Source of the DNA: Omphalotus guepiniiformis
Lineage: Eukaryota > Basidiomycota > Agaricomycetes > Agaricales > Omphalotaceae
Assembly: GCA_028554645.1 (NCBI GenBank)
Contig: JAQOOI010000018.1
Span: 372,001 to 436,000 of the forward strand
Direction: 5' to 3'
DNA length: 64,000 nucleotides
Part shown: one piece after another, positions 1 to 14,294 of the stretch
How the letters are laid out: each line of letters begins with the position of its first letter
How positions within the stretch are numbered: the first letter of the stretch is position 1
The notes under the pieces: model-generated
What the model saw: the letters and a program-made list of their open reading frames with translations, nothing else
Told to the model about the DNA's origin: nothing
Database searches by the model: none
Program-made: the position numbers and the translations under genes

Positions 1-149
1 GAGGCCAGCTTAACTGACCACGGAGCGCAAAAACAAGAGGGGAGAAACGCTGACTAATCAGGTCTCGGGCAATGACAACTGACTTAACCGGAGGCCAGCT
101 TAACTGGCCATAGTGTGCAAAAACGAGGGCAGAGAAAATGCTGACTAAT
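1..149. repeat. Two tandem copies of a ~59-bp motif, period 90 bp
   Basis: A block beginning GAGGCCAGCTTAACTG starts at 1 and again at 91. Both copies run through a shared CAAAAAC/GAG/GAGAAA region and end in GCTGACTAAT, with scattered substitutions. A third weak echo (GAGGCCCGCTTAACC) is at about 183, inside the recombinase reading frame. The array directly precedes the tyrosine recombinase pseudogene and may be the end or promoter region of that element. The first copy touches the window edge, so the array may continue outside. Confidence 0.8.
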
Positions 150-1140
150 ATACACTTATTTAAGGTCGCTCCGATCAAACTGGAGGCCCGCTTAACCATC
201 AAATTTTTGGCTGGATGGTGCCGCCATAAGAACGAATTCTTGTTACACTCCAAATTCGTAACTTTTTGTAACCTACACCGCTTCCCAATCGAACCTACAG
301 CGGATACTCTTTTATTCTTCACTGTATACATGTCACGTCACGTCGAACCTCATACCGTCGACTTGTATCTCTCAGGTATATGCAACCAGTTGGGACCTCA
401 TTTCCCTAACATTTGCACCATCCAGAAGAATCTTCTGGTTTCCAGAACTCTGAAGGGTTGCAAACGACTCTATAGTCAACCAGTCAAGAGAAAACTCCCA
501 CTCACAGTCGACGACTTAACACTGGTAGTAAACAGGTTGCGTGGATCCACAAATCACGATGATCTCCTCTTCAGGTCAATGATCCTCACAGGGTTCCATG
601 GCCTCTTTCAACTGGCTGAACTTAGCATGCCTGATGTGAAGAAGCATAGAAATTTACAAAAGCTCACACCACGATCATCAGTACGATGGTTTGACCACAC
701 GTACGGTTTCGACTTGCCGTCACATAAAGCCAATCCACTTTTTGAAGGCAGTCGTCCTGTTATTCACCGTCATCCCGCCTTTCTTGAAATCATTGATCCA
801 TTCCCTCCTTTCATCGCGTACCTACGTTCTCGTGACAAGTTATTCCCTCTCCACCTGAACCTGTGAATGAGATCATCGGGCTCTGTACCAACCAGATCAT
901 GGTTCATTTCAAAGTTATGTCGGTTCTTCCCAGACTCCAATATTGCAGGGCAGTCCATGTGTGCTGGCGGTGCGACTGCTCTAGCGGAGCTTGGAGTCTT
1001 ACCACACTTCATCCAAGCCATCGGACGATGGTCGTCAGAAGCTTTCAAGATCTATATTTGAAAAAATCCAGTTCTACTGCAATCTTTCCTATTCCATGAT
1101 GTTCCCTCAACGGTCTAGCACCACGCCAATGTTTCCACTT
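138..1140 (+). pseudogene. Decayed tyrosine recombinase (Crypton/DIRS-type YR of Agaricomycetes)
   Basis: The frame from 138 to 866 continues in the same frame after a TGA at 864-866, and again after a TGA at 1059-1061. The joined product resembles the integrase-like YR proteins abundant in mushroom genomes: an N-terminal SAM-like part (YLSGICNQL, LKGCKR), the DDLLF..TGFHGLFQLAEL block, and the C-terminal GATALAE..IQAIGRWSS..FKIYI block. Catalytic positions look lost. The expected Arg of RLGEL is Gln (LFQLAEL), and the expected HxxR is QSMC. The second stop falls where related proteins, as I remember them, have Arg (CGA to TGA), and the first is plausibly a former TGG. Most of these are C-to-T or G-to-A changes. 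The true start may lie upstream. The assignment rests on motif memory, not a search. Confidence 0.8.
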
Positions 1141-1360
1141 TCAATTGCAACTACTCCACTACCACTTCCTTAATCTTTTTCAGTAGCCATTACAGCACAC
1201 ATACACGTTGCGCTAGGTTTATAATTCATGGTTGCCCTTCTGGGGTGATGCTGCGGGCTACATGAGTGCAAACATACGGAGTGATTGGAGCGATTGGTCA
1301 AGTTTAAAAGAAATTTATGCTAGTTCAATTGCGAGGTAAGCAAATCACACTTGCATTGTA

Positions 1361-1388
1361 AAACACCTGACAATTCGGTCAGGTGTTT
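1361..1388. repeat. Perfect 11-bp inverted repeat with 6-nt loop
   Basis: AAACACCTGAC (1361-1371) is followed by the loop AATTCG and then GTCAGGTGTTT (1378-1388). The arms are exact reverse complements. It lies in non-genic DNA just downstream of the recombinase pseudogene. It could be a subterminal hairpin of a transposon or chance. There is no T-run to suggest a terminator. Confidence 0.75.
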
Positions 1389-1434
1389 GCCCTATCGTGG
1401 GCGCATTATTTGCACTGTGTGCCCAGGCATTGTA

Positions 1435-1506
1435 CACCTGCGAAGTCGCTGGCAATACGGCCGCGCCTGGGTTTTCACCTGCGAAGTCACTGGCAATACC
1501 GCCGTG
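1435..1506. repeat. Two imperfect copies of a ~31-bp motif, period 41 bp
   Basis: CACCTGCGAAGTCGCTGGCAA begins at about 1435 and recurs with one difference at about 1476. Each copy continues into ATACGGCCG or ATACCGCCG. CACCTG also echoes the hairpin arm 65 bp upstream, suggesting one repetitive family. No coding potential was recognised. Confidence 0.7.
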
Positions 1507-1670
1507 CAACCCTATGAACATTTTTTACTCTTTCTATTGGACTTTCATTGTTTAGACATGGACATCTCAGACAAATACTCTTTTATTTGTACACTGGTTT
1601 CATATTTTCAGATAGATAGGCAGATGACAAGCAAGACAGAAGGTCTTACACCTCTTGCTCTCACTCGTCC

Positions 1671-1769
1671 GTCTGCAGGTATGTAGTATCAGTACTGTAT
1701 ACGTCTTGGACTCACCACTCATCTGTCTGCAGGTATGTAGTATCAGTATTGTATACTTCTTGGACTCAC
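1671..1769. repeat. Tandem duplication of a ~45-bp unit, period 54 bp
   Basis: GTCTGCAGGTATGTAGTATC starts at 1671 and again at 1725. Both copies continue AGTA(C/T)TGTATAC(G/T)TCTTGGACTCAC. Only two substitutions separate them, so the duplication is recent compared with the decay of the surrounding elements. No gene is seen here. Confidence 0.8.
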
Positions 1770-3868
1770 TCGAACGTGTGTAGTTGTGATACTAGTGTTA
1801 CCCGTTGTAGTGTCTACGAAATGAACGAGAGAGATACTCAAATGAGCACAATCCAACTCAAATCAAAAATGATGTAGGGTGAGGTGTGACTGGCGTTGTC
1901 AGAGATTCCGTACAGTTAGACGCAACAATTGAACTTCAAATCTGCAGGGTTACAGATGTCTTTATCTCAATCTGGATGAAAAATGGCAGAGGGTATCTCA
2001 AAACACAAGATTCAGACAGAAGGTAAGGGTGGTTTTCAGGGTTCAGGAGGGTTTCAGGACAATCAATCTCGATGTTAAACTCGATCCAATGGTCAGACGA
2101 TGCAGGGAACAGTTTCAGATGCAGCACAGACAGTTTCAGCAGGCAGATTCAGCACAGACAGAACAGCAGTTTCAGCAAAGATTCAGTATCTCTTTCAATT
2201 TATCTGCCACAAGGGACTTTACAGAAGTTTTCACAACTGGATATTTCTCGAACTGAACTCTAAAGAGCCAGGCTATATTTTGTCTAAGAAGGGTTTCCTG
2301 CTTTGGCTTGTAGCTTTGGGCAGTACTTGCTTGAGAAAATCTAAATAGATACTCTGTAAGCTATATATACTAAATCATAAAATCAAACATATATCTCGAA
2401 ATTAAAAGAGTAAGCTGAACAGTAAATGAGTCAAAAGTAAGTAAGTATCAATTGAGCAGAGATTGGATTCTTTTTAGGTAGTTTTCTAGGTAATTTTCCA
2501 GTTAGATAGTCAAAATGTAGGAACTTTGGGTATAGATTGGTATAAAAACAGAAATATATTGCTTTGTCCGCGTTCTAGGTGTGTTAGGGCATACCCAGGG
2601 TATCTAAATAAAGGTCCAGAACATGTAAATAGCAACCAGTATCATGACAGTTGACATTCTCCTCAGTGCATTGCAAATCTGGTCCCCTATAAGTTTCTTC
2701 AAAATTGGCACATTCTCCTCTATTAGGGCAGCATTAGGAGTTGTGTAGAAGCTCTAGAGCTTATCTAGACCATGCTTCATTGTTTCTATCAGCCACAGTA
2801 AGGTACAGTAGCTGTTTATTTCAAGTGTTACCCCTATACATCTCTTTTTGGTCAGATTTGTACTCAGGTTATATTTCTTGTTTAGGATAGCTCTCAGCTT
2901 CTCCTAGGACAGTATTCTATCCCATACTTCCGTCTAAGACCTCCAGTTAGAGTGCCTTTGTCTTTCATCAAGTTCAGAGGGTTATTGAATTTCAGAGAGA
3001 TACTCAGATCCAGAGAGATACACATTTTCAGTATCTAACTCCTTCCATCTTGAGTATTGAGTATCTAACTCATTTGTGCAGATGTAACTTTGAATCTACT
3101 TCCATTATTACACAGATTGGCATTTCATCTTAGTGACATTATGTTCACATAGTACTCAATGTACAAATATTTCTCTGGTAATACAATCTTCAAGATTGCC
3201 CATATTCTCAGCATTCAATCTTGTAGTGCCAACTTAGTTAGCAAGACCAGCTGGAACTTTTGATCAGTCCAAAGGACTTAGATAGTTGTTCCATTGAAGT
3301 GAAAATCCATCAACCCCTTGGATTACAGTCAACAACACTTGGTAGAGTCTCTAGTTATTAGAGGGTGGGTCTGACCAACTCAATCTGGTATGGAACATTG
3401 GAATTCCAACATATCTGGAGAGTCATAACTAGTATCTCCTTGTATAACCCATTGGTCACAGTTGCTTAGTACCAGATCCAGTACTGTAGCAATCACTACA
3501 CTTGGGCATCGTGAGTACAAGTATGTTTCATGTCTTAACTAGCAGTCTGGGGTGACTCTAGTCCTTTATGTTCAGTTCCCAATGCTTGAACATTTCATAT
3601 TTACTTCAATCTGATAGATTTCAGTACTGAAAGGCTTTTTGACGCAACAGCACTATTAAGTTTGTATTGGCTAGACGTGATGGTATGGGACAAAGTCACT
3701 GGGGTTTTTCCAGTACTCGCCGGCTGCATATGGCTTCAGGCCCTAGCATGAGCCAAGTCACCCAAGGCCTTGAAGGTTTGTCTCTCTATCGTACTAACTG
3801 AATTTTTCTTTCTTTTCTTCTTCTTCTTTAGACAGATTTGACCGTAGGATCAATCTGAAGGGGGAGGG
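1770..3868. other. AT-rich stretch without genes, probably degenerate LTR-element interior
   Basis: No frame on either strand exceeds about 80 codons and none shows a recognisable domain. Short related words recur (GAGAGATACTC, GTATCTAACTC near 3000-3070; dense CAGTTTCAG/CAGATTCAG near 2110-2180), as expected of worn repetitive DNA. The stretch ends in a pyrimidine run (3807-3832) and then a purine tract directly before an LTR-like sequence, so it is best read as the eroded interior of an LTR retrotransposon. No protease, integrase or reverse transcriptase motif was found. Confidence 0.45.
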
Positions 3869-4040
3869 TGTAACCTCTGTTACATAGTTACTCTTTATTC
3901 ACTTGCATAATCTAACTTTGACTCTTACACTTACACTCACTACAACTACAACTACAACTTTATTGTTTTACGCTACGCCCAGGAGATAATATAAACCCTG
4001 TTTGGTTAAGTGTTGGTCTGAGTCAGTGAGTGCCCTTACA
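3857..4040 (+). mobile_element. Polypurine tract followed by a 172-bp LTR (3869-4040)
   Basis: GAAGGGGGAGGG (3857-3868) is a classic polypurine tract and is followed at once by TGTAAC. The proposed LTR ends TTACA at 4040, so TGTAA...TTACA forms a 5-bp terminal inverted repeat. Inside are a TATAA box near 3990 and three CTACAA units near 3940. PPT followed by TG is the layout of a 3' LTR with the interior to the left. No matching 5' LTR and no target-site duplication were seen, so the element is truncated or nested. The superfamily cannot be decided. Confidence 0.6.
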
Positions 4041-4197
4041 GGTTGTTTGTGGATGCTGTACTTTGGATTTCTTTATCAACTTTGTTGATTGTCTGTTCAG
4101 TTCTCAAAGCGCGAGCATCAGTTTTTTGGAAGAAAGAAGTCAACATCTCACAAATTTCCTCGAATCCGCTCTGTGTTTGTTGTTCCATCTGATGCAT

Positions 4198-4548
4198 TCA
4201 ATGACGTGTCATGTTGGTGTCCCATGTGGCATCGAGTTGGTGTGTGAGGATTTGTATGGGTTCAGAGAGAAACTTGATGTCTACTGCTGAGAGATATGCA
4301 GCCACCCACCCATGGTTGAGCCCCTCAGTTAAGTCCTGTATTGATTGATATAGATTTTGTCTGTGTCTGTTGGTGAACCTGTTGAACAGGAGGGTTTCCT
4401 GCTCGTTAGCCATGGTGACTTCAATCTGGTCCTGGTTTCTGAATGTTTGTTCTACCCAGGCTTCTGGTTGCAAGGGTTGGGTTTGCTGAGACAATGTGGT
4501 GCTTAGGGCTGATGTGGGGCGAGAGGGTAGGGTGTGCTCGGGAGACAA
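4198..4548 (-). CDS. Hypothetical ORF, possibly a transposon gag-like remnant
   Basis: This is an open frame of 116 residues on the minus strand beside the LTR. After an internal stop, the same frame continues with polar sequence (QMEQQTQSGFEE, KVDKEIQ) suggesting a helical or coiled segment. The composition is polar and Gln-rich. I recognise no family. Its position between an LTR and the first host gene, and the internal stop, favour a transposon remnant over a host gene. Confidence 0.25.
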   Translation of the reverse strand: MSPEHTLPSRPTSALSTTLSQQTQPLQPEAWVEQTFRNQDQIEVTMANEQETLLFNRFTNRHRQNLYQSIQDLTEGLNHGWVAAYLSAVDIKFLSEPIQILTHQLDATWDTNMTRH

Positions 4549-5225
4549 TCCTGCTTCCGGGAATGCTGGTGGGTGGGGATATGGGACAGTGTTAGCTCGT
4601 GCTGTGGAGATGGCTTTTTGGTGGAGAGTGGTGTGGGCAATGGAGAGCCAGCAGTTCGTCTGTCGTGGGTGCTTCAGTTCAGTTTTTTAGGAGTTTTATT
4701 AGGGTCAGGAGGTCTGTTTCTGTTGTCCATTTTGAGTGAATTTTCTGTATTGCCTACTACTTGATTGTATCCAAAGCACTTTTTCGACTTCCTGAAGTTC
4801 TCTTTTTTGAGAAAAACCGTGGGAAAGTTTCGAGTTGATGCTGGTAACAAGTCAAGCTAGTCAAGGTCCGGCGAGTTTCCGCTGATTCCATCACCCGCTC
4901 AGCAAGTTGACTGTTGAACCAACCGACTGGCTTGCGAACAATTCTCTGTGTTTTAATCTACCTATTTTCTTAGTCTATTCATCTCTCGTACCTACGCTAG
5001 CCGTATCGTATAAATACCCTAACACTCATAGTTTTATTTCTAGTCTCCTTTGAAATCGCACTCAATGGTATCCCGGTCTCTCGACTAAGCTTTTGTGTGG
5101 TAACACTGTGACCTCGTCACTCTGATGCTCCTCGCATTTGTGTAAACATCTACGCAACATGATTTGAGTAATTGTATGTATACTGGGGATTGTGTGGGCG
5201 AGACAGCGCTGCTGGAGTACACTAG
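4549..5225. other. Intergenic, no gene seen
   Basis: Neither strand carries a frame with recognisable domains. The right part may include the 3' untranslated region of SHR3. The left part looks like transposon-derived DNA. Confidence 0.4.
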
Positions 5226-5917
5226 TTACTGTTCTTTCTTCTCCAGGAACGTCCGGTTCTGTTCTTCCGTTTTTGATTGCTGTGCATCGGATCTGCTTGC
5301 ATAAACTTGACCTGCCTAGATGGACAAATTGATTGCTGTAGATTTCAAGAAACTCATGATGCCACACCTGCATTGTGAGGATAGCTCCTAAGCAAATCAC
5401 CACTATTACATTGGCAGCCGAGAGCACCCGCATTGCCTCTATTCTATCGGTTCCAGTGTCAACTTCCAGTGGCAAGACGACTGTGGTCAGAGTTGGTATG
5501 ATCACCGCGACATAGACAGCAATTGCAAAAATATACACTCCAAGGCTAGACCCGTCGAAAAACATCGCGCTGTCGTCCCACTTATGCAGCTTAGATATTA
5601 AACCGATGATACCAACTCCAATCATCCCATGTAACAGTGCCTGTCAAAACATGAGTAAAAAGCGCGGAATAAGTGAGCTGAATGAAAACCTTGATAGCAG
5701 GAGGCGAGTTGAAGAAAGTTGTATAGAACTGGAACCCGTCTTCAATCACATCGTCTGTTAGTTCACCCCAAAGCAGCCGATGGTCAACATTGAAACAGAT
5801 GAACAGTACGCCTGATTTCAAATTGAAGAGTCAGTCTAGAGAGCGTAACTTGAATAGAAAGCGTGAACCAAGAAAAAAGCAAACTGGTCCCAAGACTGCT
5901 GCTTGCTTGAAGCCCAT
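5226..5917 (-). CDS. SHR3: Shr3-type amino-acid permease chaperone of the ER membrane
   Basis: Four exons give 177 residues: 5917-5869, 5811-5690, 5640-5368 and 5315-5226, all with GT-AG introns of 48-57 nt and matching phases. Shr3 is an ER membrane protein that helps amino-acid permeases fold and leave the ER. Family signatures seen are FFLGVLFICFNVDHRLLW at the N-terminus, FYTTFFN, LHGMIGVG, the DDSAMFFDGSSL loop and RVEAMRVLSA-like text (RIEAMRVLSAAN). Four hydrophobic segments fit the family topology, followed by a short charged tail (FLEKKEQ). For exon 4, the acceptor at 5316 gives AGQVYASRSDAQ, which fits the family far better than the next AG. It runs away from the repeat-rich left end. 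Confidence 0.93.
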
Positions 5918-6141
5918 GACGGTCGGTAGACAAATATCAGAGTAGACCAGCCCTTCAAAGCTTCGTTAATCGTTCATTCACGTGACTTATTTATTACTCA
6001 TAAAATCACTAATGCTAATGGCACTCAAGGGTATCGACATTGCAGAGTATAACGACAAGAAAAGAGAAGACTGATGCCCGGTATCAATACACATATATAC
6101 AGTACAGATGCAATGGACCATCCAATGATCACAAGTGGAAA

Positions 6142-9100
6142 TCAGGGAATCGGCGCTGGCGAGGGCGATGAGGAGTGTCCCCCAGGCGAAGGTGGTGGTC
6201 GTGGGGAAGCTGGCAAGCCCATCATTCGTGAATAGCGATTACCTCGTTCAGATTTCGTTATAGAGATGTTTAAACCTCGATTTGCCGCGAGGTTAGACGC
6301 CCTACCCTGAGAAACGGCAAGAGGTGTATCTGGCGTTAGGAGCTGATTTTCATGCTGAGCCGCTGGACTGGAATTAAAAGACTCCATAGTTCCATCAGCT
6401 TCTGTCCCACTTTCGTCCTGCACCGACGAATAGTCATCAAGATCAGACTGTCCTTCTTCATTCGGAGCTAGGAAGGATATGTGAGTATGTTCAGCAGCTG
6501 AGGGATATCCTGATTCACCTGCTAGTGTTCGGCCAGACAAGCCCAATAGCTTGTCAGCGGCACCTTCAGAGTACTGTCGGCTGTTTCGCCGAGTCACCTC
6601 TGAATCAGAATTGAAGGATGAAGAATGAGAAGATTCCCCGAGTGTCTTCTCAGAATCCACGTTGAAGACCCGGTTGAATTCCCCAAGCATCAAACTGAAA
6701 ACTCCAGCTGGTATACCCAATGTAGGACTAAAGACAATCCCTACATTTCGCATCGTCATCTTGTTCACAGCAGAGTTCTGAACGATAAGAATAAGATGAG
6801 CAGTTAAAGCACGAAGGAGGCTGTAGTTGGCGATGGGTAGTGTAGCAATCAACTGAGAAAGCTCTTTGATACGCTCTTGAGGGTCGACGAAATCTGCAAT
6901 ACCATACAGGCATTTTCAGTGCAGGCTTGCGACAAGTAACAGTCAAGACAGACCTATTACTGAGAGGAACCTCAAGTGAAGCTCGCGCGTTAATATACTG
7001 GCAGGCAACTCTCGTAGGAAGCTCTTCAATAGGCCGGAGATTGCATGAGGATCCCAATATTCATCGGAGGCCAATAGATCCACGTCGCCTTCTACAAACG
7101 TAATGAATAAATACGGGTGAACAGATAGGCGCTCCCCAAGCACTCACCCATGTTGAATCGATCCTTAAGACTTTTGATCACAGCAGAACTTCCGCTGAGT
7201 CGGTAAATGCCTTCCTCCTGATCTGCTTTTTTTGCCTCCAAATATTCAATGCACCGGAAGACAATTGCCGGTAGACTAGCAATCTGTGCAACGTCTAGGG
7301 ATTCTTCCAAAGTCACACCAAATACAGCTCGAGGAACCAAATGGACCAAAGATTGAGCAGGTTTATCTGAACCTAAAATTTGTGAAAATCATGTCATATG
7401 AGTGATTTACACCATACGAGAAAGAAACAAAATTTGACCTCCGCCTGGCCGACCGAACCCCCAAAATGATCGTGACTTAGCCTTCTCCCGTCTGTCGTTG
7501 GGCGTGAGTGCAGGTTCCACAGAAGCATCTTTCCCGCCGAACTTGTAGCCAGCTGGGATGGGGGCTCCATTCATAGGGCCTGAGATCTTGACTTTACTAT
7601 CTGATTTCTCAGGAGAAGGTACTCGCTCCGCGGGCGTAACGGCAGTCGGAGAGGAATTTGCAGTATGTCCATTAGAGTGGAACGAAGTGGACGATTTGGA
7701 AGGGTCGATCCGCGAACGGTGTAGTTCCGGTGACTGCTGACGATGTTGTCCAGACTGACTGGTATTAACTTGCATATCAGAATAGTGTCCCAATTCAGAG
7801 TTAGCTCGTAAGCCTGGATCCAACTCTGTAGATCCATTGGTCAATGGTGAAGAGTCGGGTAAACTCGAGGCTTGACCGTTCCCCCTTTCTAGCATCCGTT
7901 TGGCGGCCTGTGCATCAGAATATGGTTGGCGGCCCTCAATAGGAATAGGAACACTCTTCGAAGGGCTTGACGATCGCTCAGTTGTAACAGCAGGAGCGGT
8001 GTGGAATAGTTTAGCATTGCTAGCATCCTGCTGCAGCTGAGATAGTGGCACCGCAACGCCTTTGGAAATGGAGACATCATCCTTGGAAAATCCACGCACA
8101 GGCTTCTTTGGTGTACCGGCAGCGGCGAGAGGTTCATTAGACATACTTGGTCGAGATGTACCTGACGGTTGCCCGGACGCAGTCCCATTCATATTGTGTT
8201 GCGACGACGAGATGTTGGAATTTGGCACGTATGCCACAGGCTCCTCGCTATACGTGCCAGAGAAGTAGCGGACGAGAATTTCAACCCAACTATCTCGCTC
8301 GGCATCGCTTTCTGCGCAAAGTACGTGCCGAGGATGATTACCACCGGGACCCTTTTTGGCCTCGACAATGAGGAAAGCGTGCCGATATTCTTTCTCTTCG
8401 TCAGTTGCGGCACCGCTCGTGTTTCGTTGCTGCCGTCCTATCTGGGCTCCCGCTACGGTTATAGACCCTAGATGTGTACCGCCTCGCTGGGAGAACGACA
8501 ATTGAGGCCACGCGGTATGTAATGATTGCAGACACTTACACAGTCAAAGTACTCCAATACTGGGCCTTGTAAAACAAAGTACCTCGTCTTCCAGCCTCCA
8601 AAATTCTTTCCGCGCTTCGTGAGATATCCCTCTTTATGGCCAGCCTGCATGACTGGTTGCATGGTGTCCTTCACGATATCTGTGGTGAAAAAGGCGATGA
8701 CTTCGTCATTACTCTTGATCGGGAGGTTGATGAGTGTTTGAAGATAGTTCTCCAACACAGCCTGCAAGATAAGATGGTCAGATAACTCTAACCTGCGGGG
8801 TTCGTGCCATGTACCTTTCTTTGATCGACCTTGGCAGGTGCGTGATCCTTCCACAGCTTGCCCTCCGGCAAAGAAGCAATCCTCTTTCCAACGCCCTTCC
8901 CAACACTGCTTCTCACTCGTTGGTCTAAGCTCAGCACGTCGCTGTACATTTTTTCGACCTTCCAGCCCTCTTTGCCTTTTCCCGGATCGACGTGCACGAC
9001 GAATGACAAAACCTCTTTTCCTCGGTCGTTTGGACGGACAAAAGAATGAGAAACATTGATCTTCGTGTGTGGCAGGTCAGTGGGCAATAAAGGAAGCGCA

Positions 9101-10863
9101 CGGAAGAATCCCCCAGATGATGCTATAGCATTAGACTGCGCAATATCCAATCGCTGTGGCTGGCGTATATCCTCAGTCGGATGTTGAAGTGGAGCAGGGA
9201 AGTTAGAGGTCAGTTGGTTTTGATATACCATCTCAGGAGCTTCAGCGTGTGGATGTGACAATGGCATATTCGGAGGCAACGGGAAATCCTCGGCTGCGGT
9301 ACTATGTTGGTTGCTGCTCTTGCGAGCTGGAGCCTGTCCTGACGACGAGGAAGATTGTAGTGACTGCTGAACCTGGTGCGATGAAGACGAAGGAGGTACT
9401 GGGAAATTCATGGAGGCTCCGACAGGAGGAGGATTCACTACTTCATATTCAACGTCATTACCTTGGTCGATTTCGGCTTCGTCTTCTTCTTCTTCTTCAC
9501 CTATTTCGTCCTCCTCATCCATGTCGAGAAACTCGTGATCTCTGTCTGTTTGTTTAAATTCTTCAGGTTCATCCGGGAGAGGAGCAGGAAAAGATTGAGA
9601 AAGTTGAGATGGAGTACCGGCAACAAATATGTTCGTTCTGGGACTTGTTGTTGGAGATTCACCCATATTTGCAATGTATTGTTTTGCTTCATCTGGAAGC
9701 GTGATGCGGGACTCCCTAGAAAGGGGTGTTTGCATTGCAGGGGAGAGCATGGATATATTTGCCGAGGAAAGGTCATTAGAAGGTGAAGAGTGATGATGAG
9801 CAGCGGTAGGCGTCGCAAGTGAAGTAAGAATCTGGGGAGGAACGGTGTCTTGGGCCTGAGAGGGGGTATGTACGGCAGAACTCATATAGCCAGCAGGAGC
9901 TGGTTGCGGCGTATTTTGAGACGAATGATCGTACATGGCGGAAGGCGCTACACCATCATAGGCCCCAGCTGTGGTTTCTGCCGCACTGCTTGAGTCGGTG
10001 CTTACGCTATTAATACTGTCTGTGACACTACCCTTCCGGGTGTATGAAGCGGCCCTGGTAGATGAATTATGACTGTTGGAGGACAGGGAAGATATGATTG
10101 AATCATTGTAGCCATGGGTAAAGTGGGTGTACTTTTGGCTAGGATCTGCAGAATTGAAAGATAACGGTGGAGCCTCTTGCGTTGCGGAGAGAGCGGGAAG
10201 AGTGTCCACGCGAGGAGGAACGGTGAGAGGAGCAAGAGAAGATTTCTGTCGAGATGAAGGCTGGGAAACGCTTAGACTGGATGAAGCGGGGGAGGACTGA
10301 GATGCGCTGAGGGACGAAGAGGTCATTGTAAGAGGCTCTTGAGACCGAGAATGATGCAGATTGGGAGGCAAGCGAGGAATTACTGCAGAAGGGAGAAAGT
10401 TGAAAATGGCTGAACGAATAGTCGATTGGTAAGACGCACCTTGCTCATCAGAATTGAACCTAGCCATATTTTGTCTAGGAGAAGGGATAGTCTGACTATC
10501 CAAGGTAGTCTTTTGAGATCGCTCTCGACTAGCAAGCCTCTTGTCTGGATTGACACCGGTGGCAACGGCTAAGCGAGCCTTATACGAGTCCCTCTCGCCG
10601 CGAACCCTCTCGAGCTCCTTCAGGATCTGGTTGTAGCCAGACCTCTGCTTTTCGATGAGTTTCCAAAGCTGAGAATTCTGGGAAGAGAGAACGTTGCGTT
10701 CAGATACGGCTTGCTCGAGAGCAGCGAGCTTGGGATCTTGTGCGGAAGAATGGAAAGAAAGGAGGGCATCGAGGGAGAGAGGAGAATTGTTCGCGGAAGA
10801 ATTTTGATTTGGGAGAGTGGTCTGTCGATGTCTCTCGCGGGGAGAGGGAGAAGCAGTGCTCAT
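6142..10863 (-). CDS. PX-PH-RhoGAP protein (Bem3-like Rho/Cdc42 GTPase-activating protein)
   Basis: Six exons sum to 1,477 residues: 10863-8815, 8761-8540, 8486-7439, 7372-7148, 7091-6954 and 6893-6142. A coiled coil near residues 45-95 is followed by a long Ser-rich region with an acidic run (DMDEEDEIGEEEEEDEAE). A PX domain spans about 600-715 (RALPLLPTDLPHTKINVSHS, then SLDQRVR) and a PH domain about 716-832 (KEGYLTKRGKNFGGWKTRYF to SWVEILVRYF). After another Ser/Pro-rich linker comes RhoGAP at about 1106-1290, with the arginine finger in EEGIYRLSGSS and the later MRNVGIVFSPTLG motif. Bem3-type proteins bind phosphoinositides and switch off Cdc42 in polarity control. Its start codon is 102 bp from that of the divergent serine dehydratase, so they share a promoter. 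Exon 1 is one uninterrupted 2-kb frame. Confidence 0.93.
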
Positions 10864-10965
10864 TGCGCATACACTCGCCTTTCTAGTGAGTGTTTACTGA
10901 AGAACCAGGGGATGAGTAACGTGACGTTGCTTTGACCAGCAATAATAGTATAATTCTATACCACC
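10864..10965. promoter_or_regulatory. 102-bp bidirectional promoter between RhoGAP and serine dehydratase
   Basis: The two start codons point away from each other with only 102 bp between them. This space must hold both core promoters and both 5' leaders. AATAATAGTATAATTC (10941-10956) is the only TATA-like text for the plus-strand gene. No clear TATA box was seen for the minus-strand gene. Confidence 0.5.
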
Positions 10966-13974
<3,009 letters not shown>

Positions 13975-14294
13975 TTTTTTATCATCTTACCTAGAAGATC
14001 TGCAGTTCGACATGATTATCGTACTTAGCTTATAGCCGTAGTAGACCTTGTGCTTGTGACACTGGTCACTGGATGAATGTAACTTAGTTAGTTCGCAAGT
14101 CAAAGAGATTCATGGTACTGTGTACACCTCAAAGTTTCGTGTCGAGGATCGAATGATATTTGGATTCATACTATACTACAGATACATCACATTTCTGAAT
14201 TCGTGTAAGGAAACATGCATGGTAAGGGTTGAATGCAGAGCATAAATACAATCCGGATGAAGTGGGTATTGAGAACAAAAGATAAGTCAAAGTC
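13975..14294. other. Convergent intergenic region, no gene seen
   Basis: It lies between the 3' ends of the serine dehydratase and the coiled-coil gene. No frame with recognisable sequence is present. It presumably holds both 3' untranslated regions. Confidence 0.5.

Noticed and set aside
1770..3868. Search for copia or gypsy reverse transcriptase and integrase motifs
   Set aside because: I read all six frames for the usual motifs and found none; calling a superfamily would be invention.
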